Positions 50,648 to 63,064 of a DNA stretch of 64,000 nucleotides are shown piece after piece. Both the position numbers and the translations under genes were made by a program. Within the stretch, counting starts at the first letter, position 1, and each line of letters begins with the position of its first letter. The DNA lies in the NCBI GenBank assembly GCA_027494055.1, contig JAOSJO010000022.1:186001-250000 (forward strand). The letters are read 5' to 3'. The notes under the pieces are model-generated. The model ran no database searches. It saw nothing but the letters and a program-made list of their open reading frames with translations, and was not told where the DNA came from. Source of the stretch: Anaerolineae bacterium. GTDB taxonomy: Bacteria; Chloroflexota; Anaerolineae; Aggregatilineales; JAFGMM01.

Positions 50648-50675
50648 CAAGACAAGGGGCTTAAGCCCCCTGTCT
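50648..50675 (-). terminator. GACAGGGGGCTTAAGCCCC hairpin downstream of pgk
   Basis: AGACAAGGGGC-TTAA-GCCCCCTGTCT palindrome 27 bases past the pgk stop. It could terminate pgk. The same palindrome occurs at 15456-15481, so it may also be a dispersed repeat. Confidence 0.4.
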
Positions 50676-50701
50676 CATTGCGCACCCTTCGTCCAGCTGA
50701 G

Positions 50702-51880
50702 TTACTTGTCCTGCAGCGCCACGACGCCCGGCAGCGCCTTGCCCTCAAGCAGCTCAAGGCTCGCGCCGCCGCCGGTGGAGATGTGCGTCATCTCGTCGGC
50801 GAGGCCAGCCTGCTCCACCGCCGCCGCCGAGTCGCCGCCGCCGATGATGGTCGTGGCGTCGAGTTCGGCGAGCACCCTGGCGATGGCGATGGTGCCCTTC
50901 GCGAATGGCGCCATCTCGAACACGCCCATCGGCCCGTTCCAGACCACGGTCTTCGCGCTGACCAGGTGCGTGGTGAAGAAGTCGACCGTGTCGGGGCCGA
51001 TGTCCAGGATGCGCCAGCCGGCCGGGACGTCCGCGCCGGCGTCACAAACCTGGGTGTTCGCGCCGGCGTCGAAGGCGTCGGCGATCACCACGTCAATCGG
51101 CAGGACGAGCTTATCGCCCGCCTTCTTGAGGATGTCCTTCGCCGTGTCGAGCGCGTCATCCTCGACCAGCGAGTCGGCCATCTCCACGCCCTGCGCCTTG
51201 AAGAACGTGTTCGCCATACCGCCGCCGATGAGGAGCCTGTCGCACTTCCCCAGCAGCGAGTCGATCACGCCGATCTTGTCTGAGACCTTCGCCCCGCCCA
51301 GGATCGCCACGAAGGGCCGCTTTGGGTCCTCAAGCGCGTTGACCAGATAGTCCAGCTCCTTCTCCATCAGGAACCCGGCCACGGCGGGAAGGTGGTGCGC
51401 GACGCCCTCGGTGGAGGCGTGCGCCCGGTGCGCCGAGCCAAAGGCGTCGTTGACGTACACGTCGCCCAGCGCCGCCATCTGTGCGGCGATTTCGGGGTCG
51501 TTCTTGGTCTCGCCCTTGTGGAAGCGCGTGTTCTCCAGCAGCAGCACGCCGCCCTCCGGCAGCGCAGCGGCGGCGTCCGCGGCCACCGGGCCAATGCAGT
51601 CCGCAGCGAACGCGACCGGCACGCCCAATGCCTCGGACACCGCCGGCGCGATCTGTTGCAGCGAGTACTTGGGTTCGGGGCCTTCCTTGGGCCGGCCAAA
51701 GTGCGACATCAGCGCCACGTAGCGCGGTTTCTGCTCAAGGACGTACTTGATTGTCGGCGCGGCGGCGCGGATGCGGGTGTCATCGGTGACCACGCCGTCC
51801 TGCATCGGCACGTTGAAGTCCACGCGCATCAACACGCGCTTGCCCTTGAGGTCAACGTCGCGGACGGATTTCTTGTTCAT
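50702..51880 (-). CDS. pgk: Phosphoglycerate kinase
   Basis: 392 residues, intact: 1,3-bisphosphoglycerate + ADP giving 3-phosphoglycerate + ATP. Motifs include [32 protein letters not shown], the lysine-rich [14 protein letters not shown] and the hinge/ATP motif [10 protein letters not shown] and [13 protein letters not shown]. It follows gap in the same direction with a 76-base gap holding a palindrome, so a gap-pgk operon is likely. Confidence 0.97.
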   Translation of the reverse strand: MNKKSVRDVDLKGKRVLMRVDFNVPMQDGVVTDDTRIRAAAPTIKYVLEQKPRYVALMSHFGRPKEGPEPKYSLQQIAPAVSEALGVPVAFAADCIGPVAADAAAALPEGGVLLLENTRFHKGETKNDPEIAAQMAALGDVYVNDAFGSAHRAHASTEGVAHHLPAVAGFLMEKELDYLVNALEDPKRPFVAILGGAKVSDKIGVIDSLLGKCDRLLIGGGMANTFFKAQGVEMADSLVEDDALDTAKDILKKAGDKLVLPIDVVIADAFDAGANTQVCDAGADVPAGWRILDIGPDTVDFFTTHLVSAKTVVWNGPMGVFEMAPFAKGTIAIARVLAELDATTIIGGGDSAAAVEQAGLADEMTHISTGGGASLELLEGKALPGVVALQDK

Positions 51881-51903
51881 CTCAGGCTCCCCTTTTCATC
51901 AGA

Positions 51904-51927
51904 AGGGGCACGGCGAGCCGTGCCCCT
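51904..51927. repeat. AGGGGCACGGC palindrome between gap and pgk
   Basis: AGGGGCACGGC-GA-GCCGTGCCCCT. It shares the GGGGC/GCCCC outer arms of the GTAGGGGC palindromes at 1382, 24925, 28911 and 41863 but has a different centre. Confidence 0.5.
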
Positions 51928-51956
51928 GTATACATCCCATCGCAAATCGGCCAGGG

Positions 51957-52967
<1,011 letters not shown>

Positions 52968-53057
52968 TGAGAGAGCCTCCTTAAGCTATCTGTGAAGATC
53001 TGAAAGCTGCACAAAGCAGCCAGAACCGGCGAAAGTCATGCAGAATATACCGCCTAG

Positions 53058-53086
53058 ATGGTAATTGAGATAGTGTACTTTGTCAA
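53058..53086 (-). promoter_or_regulatory. Promoter of gap-pgk
   Basis: On the minus strand TTGACA (53086-53081), a 17-base spacer, TACCAT (53063-53058). The rest of 53087-53356 holds no gene. A lone TATAAT at 53272-53277 may serve the GHMP kinase gene. Confidence 0.55.
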
Positions 53087-53356
53087 CTAAGTCCATTACG
53101 AACGTATGGCCTCGCTAACACCGTTGTGAGAGGGACGGCGCAACCGCCGGCCCTTCCCCACCCTCGCACTGCATCCTGACAACAGACCTGGTGCGCAACG
53201 GCGTGCAGGGCGCGCGATGCAAAAGCCTGAAACCTCCACCCCGTTGCTGGGGAGGCAGCGCGGAGTCAAGGTATAATGCGGGGCGACACGCGCCTGTACC
53301 AACACCAACCAACCCAGGGCTGAACGTGGCCCTGCCAGAAACACGGAGGCAAGCCC

Positions 53357-54336
53357 ATGATAATCTCGCGCACTCCGCTCCGCATCAGCCTGGCTGGCGG
53401 CGGCAGCGATCTCCCGGCCTTCTGGCGGCGCGAGGCCGGCGCGGTGACCAGCCTCACCATCAATAAGTACATCTACATCACAGTCAACCAGAAATTCGAC
53501 AACAAGATTCGGGCGAGCTACTCCCGGACCGAGATGGTTGACTCGGTAGACGACCTCAAACACGAGTTGATCCGCGAGGCGCTCAGGCTGGTGGGCATCA
53601 CGGGCGGCATCGAGGTGACCTCGATCTCCGACATCCCCTCACAGGGCACAGGGCTGGGGTCGTCGAGCACCTACACAGTGGGCGTGCTCAACGCGCTCTA
53701 CACCTACCTGGGCCGGCACGCCGGCCCTACCCGGCTCGCCCGCGAGGCGTGCTGGATCGAGATCGACCTGTGCGGCAAGCCCATCGGCAAGCAGGACCAG
53801 TACATTGCCGCCTTCGGCGGGCTGCAACACATCCAGTTCAACCCCCGATGGGAGCGTCTTCACTGATCCGGTGGTGTGCAAAGCCGAGACCAAGCGCAAG
53901 CTCGATGAGCATCTCGTCATGCTCTACACCGGCCTGACGCGCTCCGCCGACAACATCCTCGCCGAACAGCAGGCGAATCTCTCGCAGGACGAGAAACACC
54001 GCGTCACCCGGCGCATGGTCAACATCGCGCGCGAGATGCGCGACGCCCTCACTGCCGACGACGTGGTCGCCGTCGGCGAACTGCTTCACGACGGCTGGAC
54101 AGAGAAGCGCAAGATGGCGTCGGGCATCACCAATGCGAAGATCGACGAGTGGTATGAGCGCGCGCGCAAGAACGGGGGCTATCGGCGGGAAGATCGCCGG
54201 GGCCGGCGCGGGCGGGTTCCTGGTGCTTTTCGTCCCGCCTGACCGGCAGGGCGACGTCATTGCCGCGCTCCCGGAGCTGCGCCCGGTGCCCTTCGGGTTT
54301 GAGCCGCAGGGGACCAAGATCATCTACATCGAGTAG
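53357..54336 (+). CDS. GHMP sugar kinase, heptose-7-phosphate-kinase-like (two frameshifts)
   Basis: About 326 residues. RTPLRISLAGGGSDLPAFW opens the family, the phosphate loop is GTGLGSSSTYTVG, and the C-terminal motif is GKIAGAGAGGFLVLFVP. C5 53842-53846 and G5 54174-54178 each have one extra base; repair gives FNPDGSVFTDPVV and RKNGAIGGKIAGA. It resembles HddA and related kinases that phosphorylate D-glycero-D-manno-heptose 7-phosphate or fucose-like sugars. It opens the polysaccharide cluster, next to the epimerase gene. Confidence 0.83.
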
Positions 54337-54466
54337 CGCGCGCGGCTCCGGGCGGCGCGCCTTGCGGCACGGGGCGCGTGGCTTTGGTTGGCCCGCGACC
54401 TGTGCTACACTCAATCCCCGTAGACGCCGGGCGCGCGCGGGCGCACGCGAGCAAGAGGTTAGGCCG

Positions 54467-55413
<947 letters not shown>

Positions 55414-55468
55414 AGCCACCGGCGCGCCGCCGTCACAGCCACATCGTTTCCTGTCCTGCCTGGGCGCG

Positions 55469-56100
55469 ATGGTGCTCTGCGGTGCGCTGCTGAGTTGTGC
55501 GCTGGCGGCGGCGCTGGCCGTGACCGCAGGCTGGTGGGGGCCCGCCGTTGGGCGCTGGTTCGTCCCACCCGAGTCTGACCTGCCCGGCGACGCCATCGTG
55601 ATCCTGGGCGGCGACACCCTGCGGCGGACGGCGGTGGGCGTCGCGCTCTACGACCAGGGCGTGGCGTCAAGGCTCGTCATCACCGGCGAGACTGCCGAAA
55701 TCCCCGACCCTACATACACGAGACCGAGCGTGCGCGGGCGTGGGCCATCGCGCAGGGCGTGCCCGCCTCAGCCATCACCCTGCTCACCACGACGAGCACC
55801 GCCGAGGACGCGGAACAGCTCGCCCGCTTCGCCGCAGACAACGCGCTCCGCCGCATCACCCTGGTGACGAGCTGGTACCACGGCCGGCGGGCGGTCTGCA
55901 CAATCGCGCGTGCGCTCGCGCGCGAGGACGTGGCGGTCGGTTTCGTCGCGGTCGAGAGCGACTTCGGCCCCGCCGACTGGTGGCAATCGGAAGCGGGCGT
56001 CGTGGCGGTCGCAACCGAGAGCCTGAAGCTGGCCTACTACGCCGCGCGGCATGACCTCCCCTTCTGGAATTGCCTCGAAGACGACGCCAACCTGCCCGGC
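55469..56100 (+). CDS. DUF218 (YdcF/SanA/ElyC-like) membrane protein (one frameshift)
   Basis: An N-terminal membrane segment MVLCGALLSCALAAALAVTAG is followed by the DUF218 fold: DAIVILGGDTLRRTAVGVAL, RLVITGE, VPASAITLLTTTSTAEDAEQ and RITLVTSWYHGRRA. The frame breaks at 55708-55710; one extra C gives PDPYIHETERARAWAIAQG. Family members influence envelope polysaccharides or enterobacterial common antigen, which fits the locus. There is no stop before the WecA-like gene in the same frame, so the end is set at the next likely start. Confidence 0.65.
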
Positions 56101-57166
56101 ATGGCGGCGCTGTGGGCGGCTGGCGTTGTGCTTGGCGTCCTCATCGTCGGCGGCGTGCGCCGGTGGGCGCTGCGGCGTCGCGTGCTCGACATGCCCAACC
56201 ATCGCAGCGTACACAGCGCGCCCACGCCGCTGGGCGGCGGCCTGGGCATCGCGAGCGTGACGCTTGGGGGCATCCTGCTGGCGCGCCTGGCCGGCGTGGC
56301 CGCCGCCGGCGCTGCCAGGGCCGGCCCTTGCCGCCTACGTGGGCATCGGCGGCGTCATCGCCGCGATGGGCTGGATCGACGACACGCGCGCACTCCCGGT
56401 CCGGCCCCGCCTGGCGGTGCAACTGTGCCTGGGGCTGGTCATGGCAGCGGCAGCAGGCGTCTTCGCTCAGGCCGACCTCCCGCCCCTCGGCGTGCTGGAG
56501 TTCGGCGCGATCCTGGGGGTGGCGCTGACGGTCCTCTGGCTCGTCGGCATGGTCAACGTGTTCAACTTCATGGACGGCATCGACGGCATCGCGGGCGTGC
56601 AGGCGGCAATCGCCGGCGGGGGTGGTGCCTCCTGCTGCTGGTCGATGGGCAGGGCGAGCTTGCGCTGCTGGCCGGGTTGGTCGTCGCCTCGTGCCTGGGG
56701 TTCCTGTTCTGGAATGCGCCGCCCGCGCGGGTCTTCATGGGCGACGTGGGGAGCACCTTCCTGGGCTTCACGCTGGCCGCGTTGCCCCTCCTTGCGTACC
56801 AGCCGGCGGCGAACCCCCGGCTGCCGGGCGCGGGGGCGTTCTTCGTCGCGCCGTTCGTGTTTGACGGCGGCCTGACGATTGTGCGGCGCGCCTTGATGCG
56901 GGGAGAACATTCTCACACCGCACCGCTCGCACCTCTATCAGCGGCTGGTGAAGATGGGCTATACCCACGCGAGTGTGACGGCGCTCTACGGGCTGCTGGC
57001 GGTGGCGAGCGCAGCCGGGGGGCTGGCCTACTACGGCGGCTCCGAGGCCGTCGCGACCGCCGCCCTGCTGCTCGTGGCCGCACTGCATGTGGCGCTGGCG
57101 GTGGGCGTCACCGCGCTGGAGGCCGCGCGCCGGCGCGCGCCAGGCGGCAGGACCGCCGCTGTCTAG
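56101..57166 (+). CDS. WecA/MraY-family polyprenyl-phosphate sugar-1-phosphate transferase (three frameshifts)
   Basis: About 350 residues with many membrane helices. It transfers a sugar 1-phosphate to undecaprenyl phosphate to start a surface polysaccharide. Signatures: DMPNHRSVHSAPTPLGGGLG, IDDTRALPVRPRL, NVFNFMDGIDGIAG, FMGDVGSTFLG and the C-terminal HRSHLYQRL typical of WecA-like enzymes. Breaks are near 56285-56325, at G5 56618-56622 and at G4 56900-56903. Possibly read through from the YdcF-like gene. Confidence 0.8.
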
Positions 57167-57195
57167 GCCGGCGGGCGTCGCCCCCGACCTCGGCG

Positions 57196-58447
57196 CTACC
57201 GGTGCGCCGCCAGCGCCTCGAACAGCGCGTGATACTGCGCGCTGACGGCGCGCCGCGAGAAGTGCGCCGCCACATAGCGCCGCCCGCTCGCGCCGAACGC
57301 GCGGAACTGGTCTTGCCGGCTGTAAGCCTGCCGGATGCCGGCTTCGAGCGCGTCCGCGTCGTCGGGCGGGACGGCCAGGCCGCACTGCGCATCGCGGACC
57401 GTCTTCACCAGCGCCGACCCCGCATCCGCCGCCACCAGCGCCGGGCGTGCGCTCGCCATGATGGTGTAGAGCTTGGAGGGCACGGTGGCGGTCGCCGCGC
57501 CCGCCATGAGCGGCACCAGCCCCAGGTCGGCAGTCGCGTAGATATCCGGGACGCGGCTGCGCGGCTGGTAGGGCAGCAGCGTGACGTTGTCGAGCGCGCG
57601 CGCCCTGACCTGCGCCTCGACGTGTTCACGGCGCACCCCGTCGCCCACGATCAGGAAATGGACTCCGGGCGCGTCGCGCAGCCGGCCCGCCGCCTCGAGG
57701 AGCGTGTCGAAGCTCTGCGTCATGCCGATGTTGCCGGCGTAGAGCACCACATACTTGTCGACCAGGCCCAGTTCTCGCGCCAAAGGGTTGTCTTTTGGGC
57801 CAGGACGGATCGTCTCGACATCCACAAAGTTGGGGATCACGTGGGGCTTCGCCTTGGCGTCACCCTTCTCGCGATGGCTTTGCGAAAGGTCGCAGATGAC
57901 GGCCAGCGCGTGCGCCCGGCGGTAGACGAAGCGCTCGACCCGCTCCAGGAAGCGCACGAGTCCGGGACCCGGCGCGCAGGACGCCGACCTTGACGGCGGC
58001 GTCGGGGTAGAGTTCCTGCACGTTGTAGACGAGGCGCGCGCCCTTGACGCGCGCCAGCAGCCAGCCGATCACGCCGATGGTGAGCGGCGGGGAGACCGCG
58101 AACACGACATCCTGCCTCCCGACCGCCGCGACGCCGAGCCACAGGCTGATGGCGTGGAAGATGAGGTAGTCGCGCGCCCGGCTGAGTGCGCTTCCTCCCT
58201 TGCGCGGCATGGCGGTGTGCCAGACCGGGACGCCGTGATAGTCGCTCCGGTAGAACAGCCCGCCCCACCGGCGGCGCAGCGGCTGGCGGGCGCGCGCTTC
58301 GGCGTCGAGGTTGTAGTGCGGCGCGGTCGTGAGCACGGTCAGCCGGTGCCCCATCGCCTGGAGATCCTGGGCCAGCTCCGACACGATCACGGCGGTCGAG
58401 ACGCCGTCGGGCGCGAAGACGAGGCTGAGGATCAGGATGCGGGCCAT
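57196..58447 (-). CDS. WcaI/WbuB-like family 4 glycosyltransferase (one frameshift)
   Basis: About 417 residues with a GT-B fold. The N-terminal MARILILSLVFAPDGVSTAV and LTVLTTAPHYN match WcaI/WbuB; the donor half has IPNFVDVETIRPGPK, LYAGNIGMTQSFDTLLEAA and PSKLYTIMASARPALV. The break near 57970 (GVLRA-PGPGLVRFLERV) needs one base. Probably adds a sugar to the lipid-linked repeat at the inner membrane. Convergent with the WecA-like gene. Confidence 0.85.
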
Positions 58448-58481
58448 GCGCGCGCTACCGGGACGCCTCCGCAGGCACGGG

Positions 58482-59138
58482 CTAGCCCTCCAGGGGGCGG
58501 ATCACGCGCGCCGGGTTCCCGGCGGCGATGACGCCTGGCGGAATGTCGCCGGTGACGACGCTGCCCGCGCCGATCACGCTGTGCGCGCCGATGGTGACGC
58601 CCTTAAGGACCAGCGTCTGCATCCCGACGAATACGCCGTCCTCGATGGTCACCGGCGCGGTCGCGCCCGCGTTCGGATGCGCGCGCCGTTCCCCTGAGTC
58701 CAGCGGGTGGAAGTCCGTGTCCACGATGACGACGTTCGCGCCGACGAGCACGTGGTCGCCGATGGTGATCGCCTCCTCGGCGCAGAGCGTGCCGCCGGTC
58801 ATGCCGAACCCGCGCCCGATCACCAGCCGCGCGCCCGGCCTCCGGGTGGAGAGGATCACCGGGTGCGCCGGCCCCAAGGGGTTGCTGTGCGGGGTCGAGC
58901 GCAGGATCAGGCCGTCGCCGATCAGGATCGTGCTGCGCCGGTGCTTCTGGACGATGGGCACGCCGTAGAAGCGCCACCCCGCCCCCCACGGTATCCCCGC
59001 GCGCGCGAACAGCAGGCGCGTCATGGGCAGGCTCAGCCAGCGCCGCAGCTCCAGGCGCGCGAGCCAGGGTTTGTCGAAGGCGGCGCGCAGCAACGCCCGC
59101 GACAGGCGCGGCTCAATGGGTCCGTCCTCGTGTGTCAT
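58482..59138 (-). CDS. Left-handed beta-helix acyltransferase
   Basis: 218 residues. Hexapeptide repeats run through ITIGDHVLVGANVVI, VTIEDGVFVGMQTLVLKGVT and IGAHSVIGAGSVVTGDIPPG; DTDFHPL carries the catalytic-type histidine of the WcaF/maltose-acetyltransferase branch. Expected to O-acetylate the polysaccharide or its precursor. The gene lies between two glycosyltransferase blocks. Confidence 0.87.
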   Translation of the reverse strand: MTHEDGPIEPRLSRALLRAAFDKPWLARLELRRWLSLPMTRLLFARAGIPWGAGWRFYGVPIVQKHRRSTILIGDGLILRSTPHSNPLGPAHPVILSTRRPGARLVIGRGFGMTGGTLCAEEAITIGDHVLVGANVVIVDTDFHPLDSGERRAHPNAGATAPVTIEDGVFVGMQTLVLKGVTIGAHSVIGAGSVVTGDIPPGVIAAGNPARVIRPLEG

Positions 59139-59162
59139 GGCTGTCGAGCATCCTTCATCGAG

Positions 59163-59310
59163 GTATCTGTTCGCCTTCTGGTTCCCGCGACTGAAGTCGC
59201 GGGCTAATTCGTATTTCTGCCCGCCATTTTCTGCAATTAGCCGACGGCTTCAGTCGTCGGGTTACGAAAAACACAACGACACGACATCGAATGAACAAGG
59301 GAACCGATAC
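59163..59310 (-). mobile_element. MITE family A, copy 4 (inverted), with 8-bp target duplication
   Basis: 148 bp, GTATCTGTTCGCC at one end and GGAACCGATAC at the other. Flanks are TCATCGAG (59155-59162) and GCATCGAG (59311-59318), matching at 7 of 8. It has the same two hairpins as copy 1 and the TTACGAAAAACACA block. Confidence 0.85.
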
Positions 59311-59333
59311 GCATCGAGGCAACCCCCCGGTGG

Positions 59334-60014
59334 CTACACCGAGACGCGCGCCGGTCCGGGCGGGCCGGCCTTGCGCGCGACGACGAAATCCGACATCCAG
59401 AGCGGCCAGAACCGCCCCACGCCGTGCCATGAGATGGGCGCAAACCCGGCGTTCTGCAGGCACAGGCCGAGCGACCGCCGGGTGTAGAAGCGAATGTGCG
59501 ACGCATACGGGTCATAGTGCTTCTCGAAGCCGGCGAGCGCGATCAGGGCATTCTTGACCGCGCCGTGATGCGGCACGGTGAGCGCCAGCAGCCCCCCCGG
59601 CGCGCAGACGCGGTTCAGCGCGCTCAGCGCGCCGTGAACGTCGAAGAGGTGCTCAAGCACCTCCGTGCACCAGATCGCCGCGAAGGCGCCCGGCGCAAAG
59701 GGCAGCGCGCGCTCCAGCGATGCCGCAACCAGGCCGCGCGCCCGACCGGCGTTGCGCGCCTTTGCCTGGGCCAGCGCCAGCGGCGACAGATCGACGCCCG
59801 TGACCCGAAAGCCCAGGTCGGCCAGGACGGCGCTGAACGCGCCGCGCCCGCAGCCGACGTCCAGGATGCGCGCCCCGCCGGGCAGGTGGGCGAGCGCCGC
59901 GCGGAGGCGCGCGATGCGCTGTTCGGTCCAGGCGCGGTGGTGTGGCGGGGCGTCAGCGGCCACGCCCTCCCAGTACCGGTTGTAGTAGCCCGGCAGGCCC
60001 GACAGGCCCTTCAT
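59334..60014 (-). CDS. SAM-dependent methyltransferase of the polysaccharide cluster
   Basis: 226 residues. Motif I is ILDVGCGRGAFSAVLADLG, followed by VTGVDLSPLALAQAK and FAAIWCTEVLEHLFD, with CAPGGLLALTVPHHG. ATG 60014 overlaps the TGA of the upstream glycosyltransferase (ATGA) and is preferred over ATG 60047. Probably methylates a sugar or lipid intermediate. Confidence 0.85.
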   Translation of the reverse strand: MKGLSGLPGYYNRYWEGVAADAPPHHRAWTEQRIARLRAALAHLPGGARILDVGCGRGAFSAVLADLGFRVTGVDLSPLALAQAKARNAGRARGLVAASLERALPFAPGAFAAIWCTEVLEHLFDVHGALSALNRVCAPGGLLALTVPHHGAVKNALIALAGFEKHYDPYASHIRFYTRRSLGLCLQNAGFAPISWHGVGRFWPLWMSDFVVARKAGPPGPARVSV

Positions 60015-60871
60015 GGCCCGGTCCTTCCGTTGCGGCGCATTTCCCATATCCTGGCGTCGATATAGAAACGATACCAGAAGCCCTGCAAAACGTGAAAAAT
60101 CAGCCCCTCGACGCCGTCCAGGAACCCCAGGCGCAGAAAGTAGCGGTAGCCGAAGTACGCCACGGCCCGGAGAAAGAGCGGCGTCCGCGCGTAGACGTTC
60201 GTCTTGAACCAGCGCCGCTTCTGTTCGGGCGTGCCACGCAACGCGCCCTTCATCTCAACACGCGCCGCCCCCAATGTGTCCATGAGACTCGCGACCTCGC
60301 GCTGCGCATAGCCCTCATGTTTGAGCGTCCAGAAGGTCAGGCCTTTCCGGTTGTCGTCCACGATATCGTGCTTCAGGTAGGCGACGGCGCCCTCGCGCAC
60401 GATGGGGTGCTCGGCCTCGCCGAGGTGCTGCTCGAAGCATACCCGATGACGCCTGAAGACGCGCATCAACCATACTGGATAGCAGCCGCCGTGGCGAATC
60501 CATCGCCCCATGAAGTGGACGCGGCGCTTGCAGTACAGCGCCGAGACCGCGTCGGTGAGCGCCGGCAGCGTTTCGCGCAGCTCGTCGCGCAGGGCGGGCG
60601 TCACGTACTCGTCTGCATCGAGCCGGATGATCCAGTCGCTCTCCCACGGGAGCGCCGCAAGCGCCCAGTTGAGCTGCAGCCCCCAGCTCGCGAACGGGTG
60701 CGTGTACACGTGGTCGGTATACCGGCGCACGATGTCCAACGTGCCGTCGGTGCTGCCGGAGTCGACCAAGAAGATGGCATCGACCCAGCCGTGCAGGCTG
60801 CGCAGGCAGGCCTCGATGTTGGCTTCCTCGTTGTAGGTGAGCACCAGCGCCGACAGCGGCAGGGTTTCCAT
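60011..60871 (-). CDS. Family 2 glycosyltransferase (WaaE/KdtX-like)
   Basis: 286 residues. The GT-A start is LSALVLTYNEEANIEACLRS, with FLVDSGSTDGT, IIRLDADEYVTPAL (DxD) and a C-terminal amphipathic region (FLRAVAYFGYRYFLRLGFLD). The WaaE/KdtX subgroup adds beta-linked glucose or heptose to LPS-type cores. ATG 60871 lies 2 bases after the preceding glycosyltransferase stop. Confidence 0.88.
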   Translation of the reverse strand: METLPLSALVLTYNEEANIEACLRSLHGWVDAIFLVDSGSTDGTLDIVRRYTDHVYTHPFASWGLQLNWALAALPWESDWIIRLDADEYVTPALRDELRETLPALTDAVSALYCKRRVHFMGRWIRHGGCYPVWLMRVFRRHRVCFEQHLGEAEHPIVREGAVAYLKHDIVDDNRKGLTFWTLKHEGYAQREVASLMDTLGAARVEMKGALRGTPEQKRRWFKTNVYARTPLFLRAVAYFGYRYFLRLGFLDGVEGLIFHVLQGFWYRFYIDARIWEMRRNGRTGP

Positions 60872-60873
60872 CG

Positions 60874-62026
60874 TCACACGATCCGTTCGTAGCAGCGCAG
60901 CATCGCCTGCGCCGCCTGCGCCACCGTGAAGCGCCGCGCGTAGAGCCGCCGGCCAGCGGCGCCCATCGCCTGTCGCCGGGCAGGGTCGGTCGCCAGGGTC
61001 ACGATGGCGTCGCGGAGCGGCTGCACCCGGCACGGCGTCGCCACGCCCGCGCCGGCTTCGCGCACTTCCGCGCTGAGCGCGACCTGGTCGGAGACGATGA
61101 CCGGGGTCGCGCACGCCATCGCTTCCACGGCGGCGACACCGAAGCTCTCCGAATAGGACGGCAGCAGCGCCACGTCGGCGGCGGCCAGCGCCCGCCATTT
61201 GGCCGCCCCTTCGAGGAACCCCGGCCAGGTGACGTGCGCGCCGATGCCGAGCCGGGCGACCTCCGCCCTGAGCCAGGCGGTGTACGCCGCGTCACCCTGG
61301 CCGGCGAGCGCGAGCGCGATATCGGGCGCGGCCTCAAGCGCCTGGGCGAACGCCGGGCAGCAGGAGGTCGAGGCCCTTGACGGCGTGGAAGCGGCCCATG
61401 AAGAGCAACGCCACGCGCCCCGGCGGGAAGGGGGGCGGTGGGGCGCCCCGCGCGACCGCCTCAAGGGGCGGGGCATCAACGCCGAGGTGGACCGTCGCCA
61501 CCGGCGCGCACAGGCCGAGGGCGCGCAGCCCTTCGGCTTCCCTGGCGCTGGTGGCGTGGACGCACGCCGCGCGGTCGAGGATGGGCCGCTCGACCAGCGC
61601 AAGGGAGAGACGCTTGGCACGCGCCCGGCGCGCGCACACGCCCCACGCCCCCAGGATGCCGTGCGGCGTCACGACGTAGGGCACGCCACGCCGCCGCGCG
61701 AGCCAGGCCGCCGGCAGCGGCGCGTAGGTGAACGCGGCGTGCAGGTGCGCCAGGTCATACTCGTGGAGGTGCCGCGCCAGCCACACCGTCAGGCCCACCG
61801 ACGACGTGTACGCGCGCGTCGTGCGCCGGAAGTACAGGATGCGGTAGCCGTCCTGCGCCAGCGCCGGGCCCGGCGGCGCGCCCAGGCGACCGGGGCCGTT
61901 GTCGTCGGTCGTCGCAAGCGTGACATCGGCCCCCGCCTGGGCCAGGCCGCGGCACATGTCCAGCACCGCGCGGCTGGGGCCGCCGCGCAGCGGTCCAATC
62001 GACGGGGTGACGTGGAGGATCTTCAT
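60874..62026 (-). CDS. Family 4 glycosyltransferase (one frameshift)
   Basis: About 384 residues. The GT-B start is KILHVTPSIGPLRGGPSRAV; the donor domain has LLFMGRFHAVKGLDLLLPAF, HVTWPGFLEGAAKW and the E-x7-E motif in SYSESFGVAAVEAMACATPV. The break near 61352-61366 (LLLP-AFAQALEAAPD) needs one base. ATG 62026 is preceded by AGGAGTGATT. First gene of a coupled GT-GT-methyltransferase run. Confidence 0.87.
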
Positions 62027-62082
62027 CGGCGCAATCACTCCTGACCCGGAACGCGCCGGGGTGGTGGCAAACGTTGACTGAT

Positions 62083-62225
62083 ACCTCCCCACCCCGCCGA
62101 CCTTCGGTGCGCCCCCTCCCACGCCCGCCTCGCTGCGCGAGGCTGGGGGAGAGGGGGCAAGACGCCAGATATGGCGGTTTCGCCTCCCTCCCCACCGGGC
62201 GGGGGGCGAAGGCGCGGGGGTGGGG
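62083..62225. repeat. Degenerate family C repeat
   Basis: C-rich and G-rich arms (CCTCCCCACCCCGCCGACCT, GGGGGAGAGGGGGC) and CGCCAGATATGGCGG, the last also being part of family B. No ends or target duplication can be defined. No gene is seen in 62027-62272. Confidence 0.45.
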
Positions 62226-62272
62226 GGACAAGGTGAGCAATCACAAGCAAGCCATTAATCAAAAGTTCACCA

Positions 62273-63064
62273 CTACCCACGCCGCCGGCGCGTCACTGCG
62301 CCCCCAGCCTCTCGCGCGCGAAAGAGCAGCGACCGCACAACGGCGCGCAAAGCGCCCGCCAGGTAGTCCCGCGCATCGACAAACGGCGCGGCGGGGCGAT
62401 GGCGGCGGCGCACGTCGTAGATCGCTTCGCGCGCGGCGGCGCAACCCAGCGCGAAGGTCTTGCTCTGCCCGTGCCAGCGGAAGCGCGCCAGCGTGGCGGG
62501 CAGCTTCCGTACCTCGGTCTTCTGCGCCATGCGCAGCCACAGGTCCCAATCCATCGCGTAGTGCAGGCGCGCATCCAGCCCGCCGACCGCCTGCCACACC
62601 TCCCGGCGGAAGAACGCCGCCGGCTGGGGGATGAAGCAGTGGCGCAGCAGGGCGTCGCGGTCAAACAGTGGGGCTGACCTGTGTTTGAGGAACTGCCCCG
62701 CCGTCCCCACGTGGACGATGTCGCCGTAGACCAGGCCCACGGTGGGGTTGGCCTGGAAGAAGCCGGCCACCGCCCTGAGCGCGCCCGGCTCGTAGGCGTC
62801 GTCCGCATTGAGCCACGCCAGCGCGTCGCCCGTGGCGTCGGCAAAGCCCTTGTTGATCGCGTCGGCCTGGCCCGCGTCCGGCTCCGATACCCAGGTCAGG
62901 CGGTCGCCATACGCCCGCAGGATGTCGCGCGTCCCGTCGGTGGAGCCGCCGTCGCGCACGATGTACGCGACGCGCGGGTAGTCCTGGCTCAAGACGCTCT
63001 CGATAGTCTCGCGGATGAAGCGGGCCTGGTTGAAGGATGGGGTGACGATGGTAAACGTCAGCAT
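62273..63064 (-). CDS. Family 2 glycosyltransferase
   Basis: 263 residues. FTIVTPSFNQARFIRETIES, YIVRDGGSTDGTRDIL, ALAWLNADDAYEPGAL (DD metal site) and the acceptor region FIPQPAAFFRREVWQAVGGL with YAMDWDLWLRMA. ATG 63064 overlaps the end of the upstream membrane protein gene by 7 bases. Acceptor unknown. Confidence 0.88.
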   Translation of the reverse strand: MLTFTIVTPSFNQARFIRETIESVLSQDYPRVAYIVRDGGSTDGTRDILRAYGDRLTWVSEPDAGQADAINKGFADATGDALAWLNADDAYEPGALRAVAGFFQANPTVGLVYGDIVHVGTAGQFLKHRSAPLFDRDALLRHCFIPQPAAFFRREVWQAVGGLDARLHYAMDWDLWLRMAQKTEVRKLPATLARFRWHGQSKTFALGCAAAREAIYDVRRRHRPAAPFVDARDYLAGALRAVVRSLLFRAREAGGAVTRRRRG

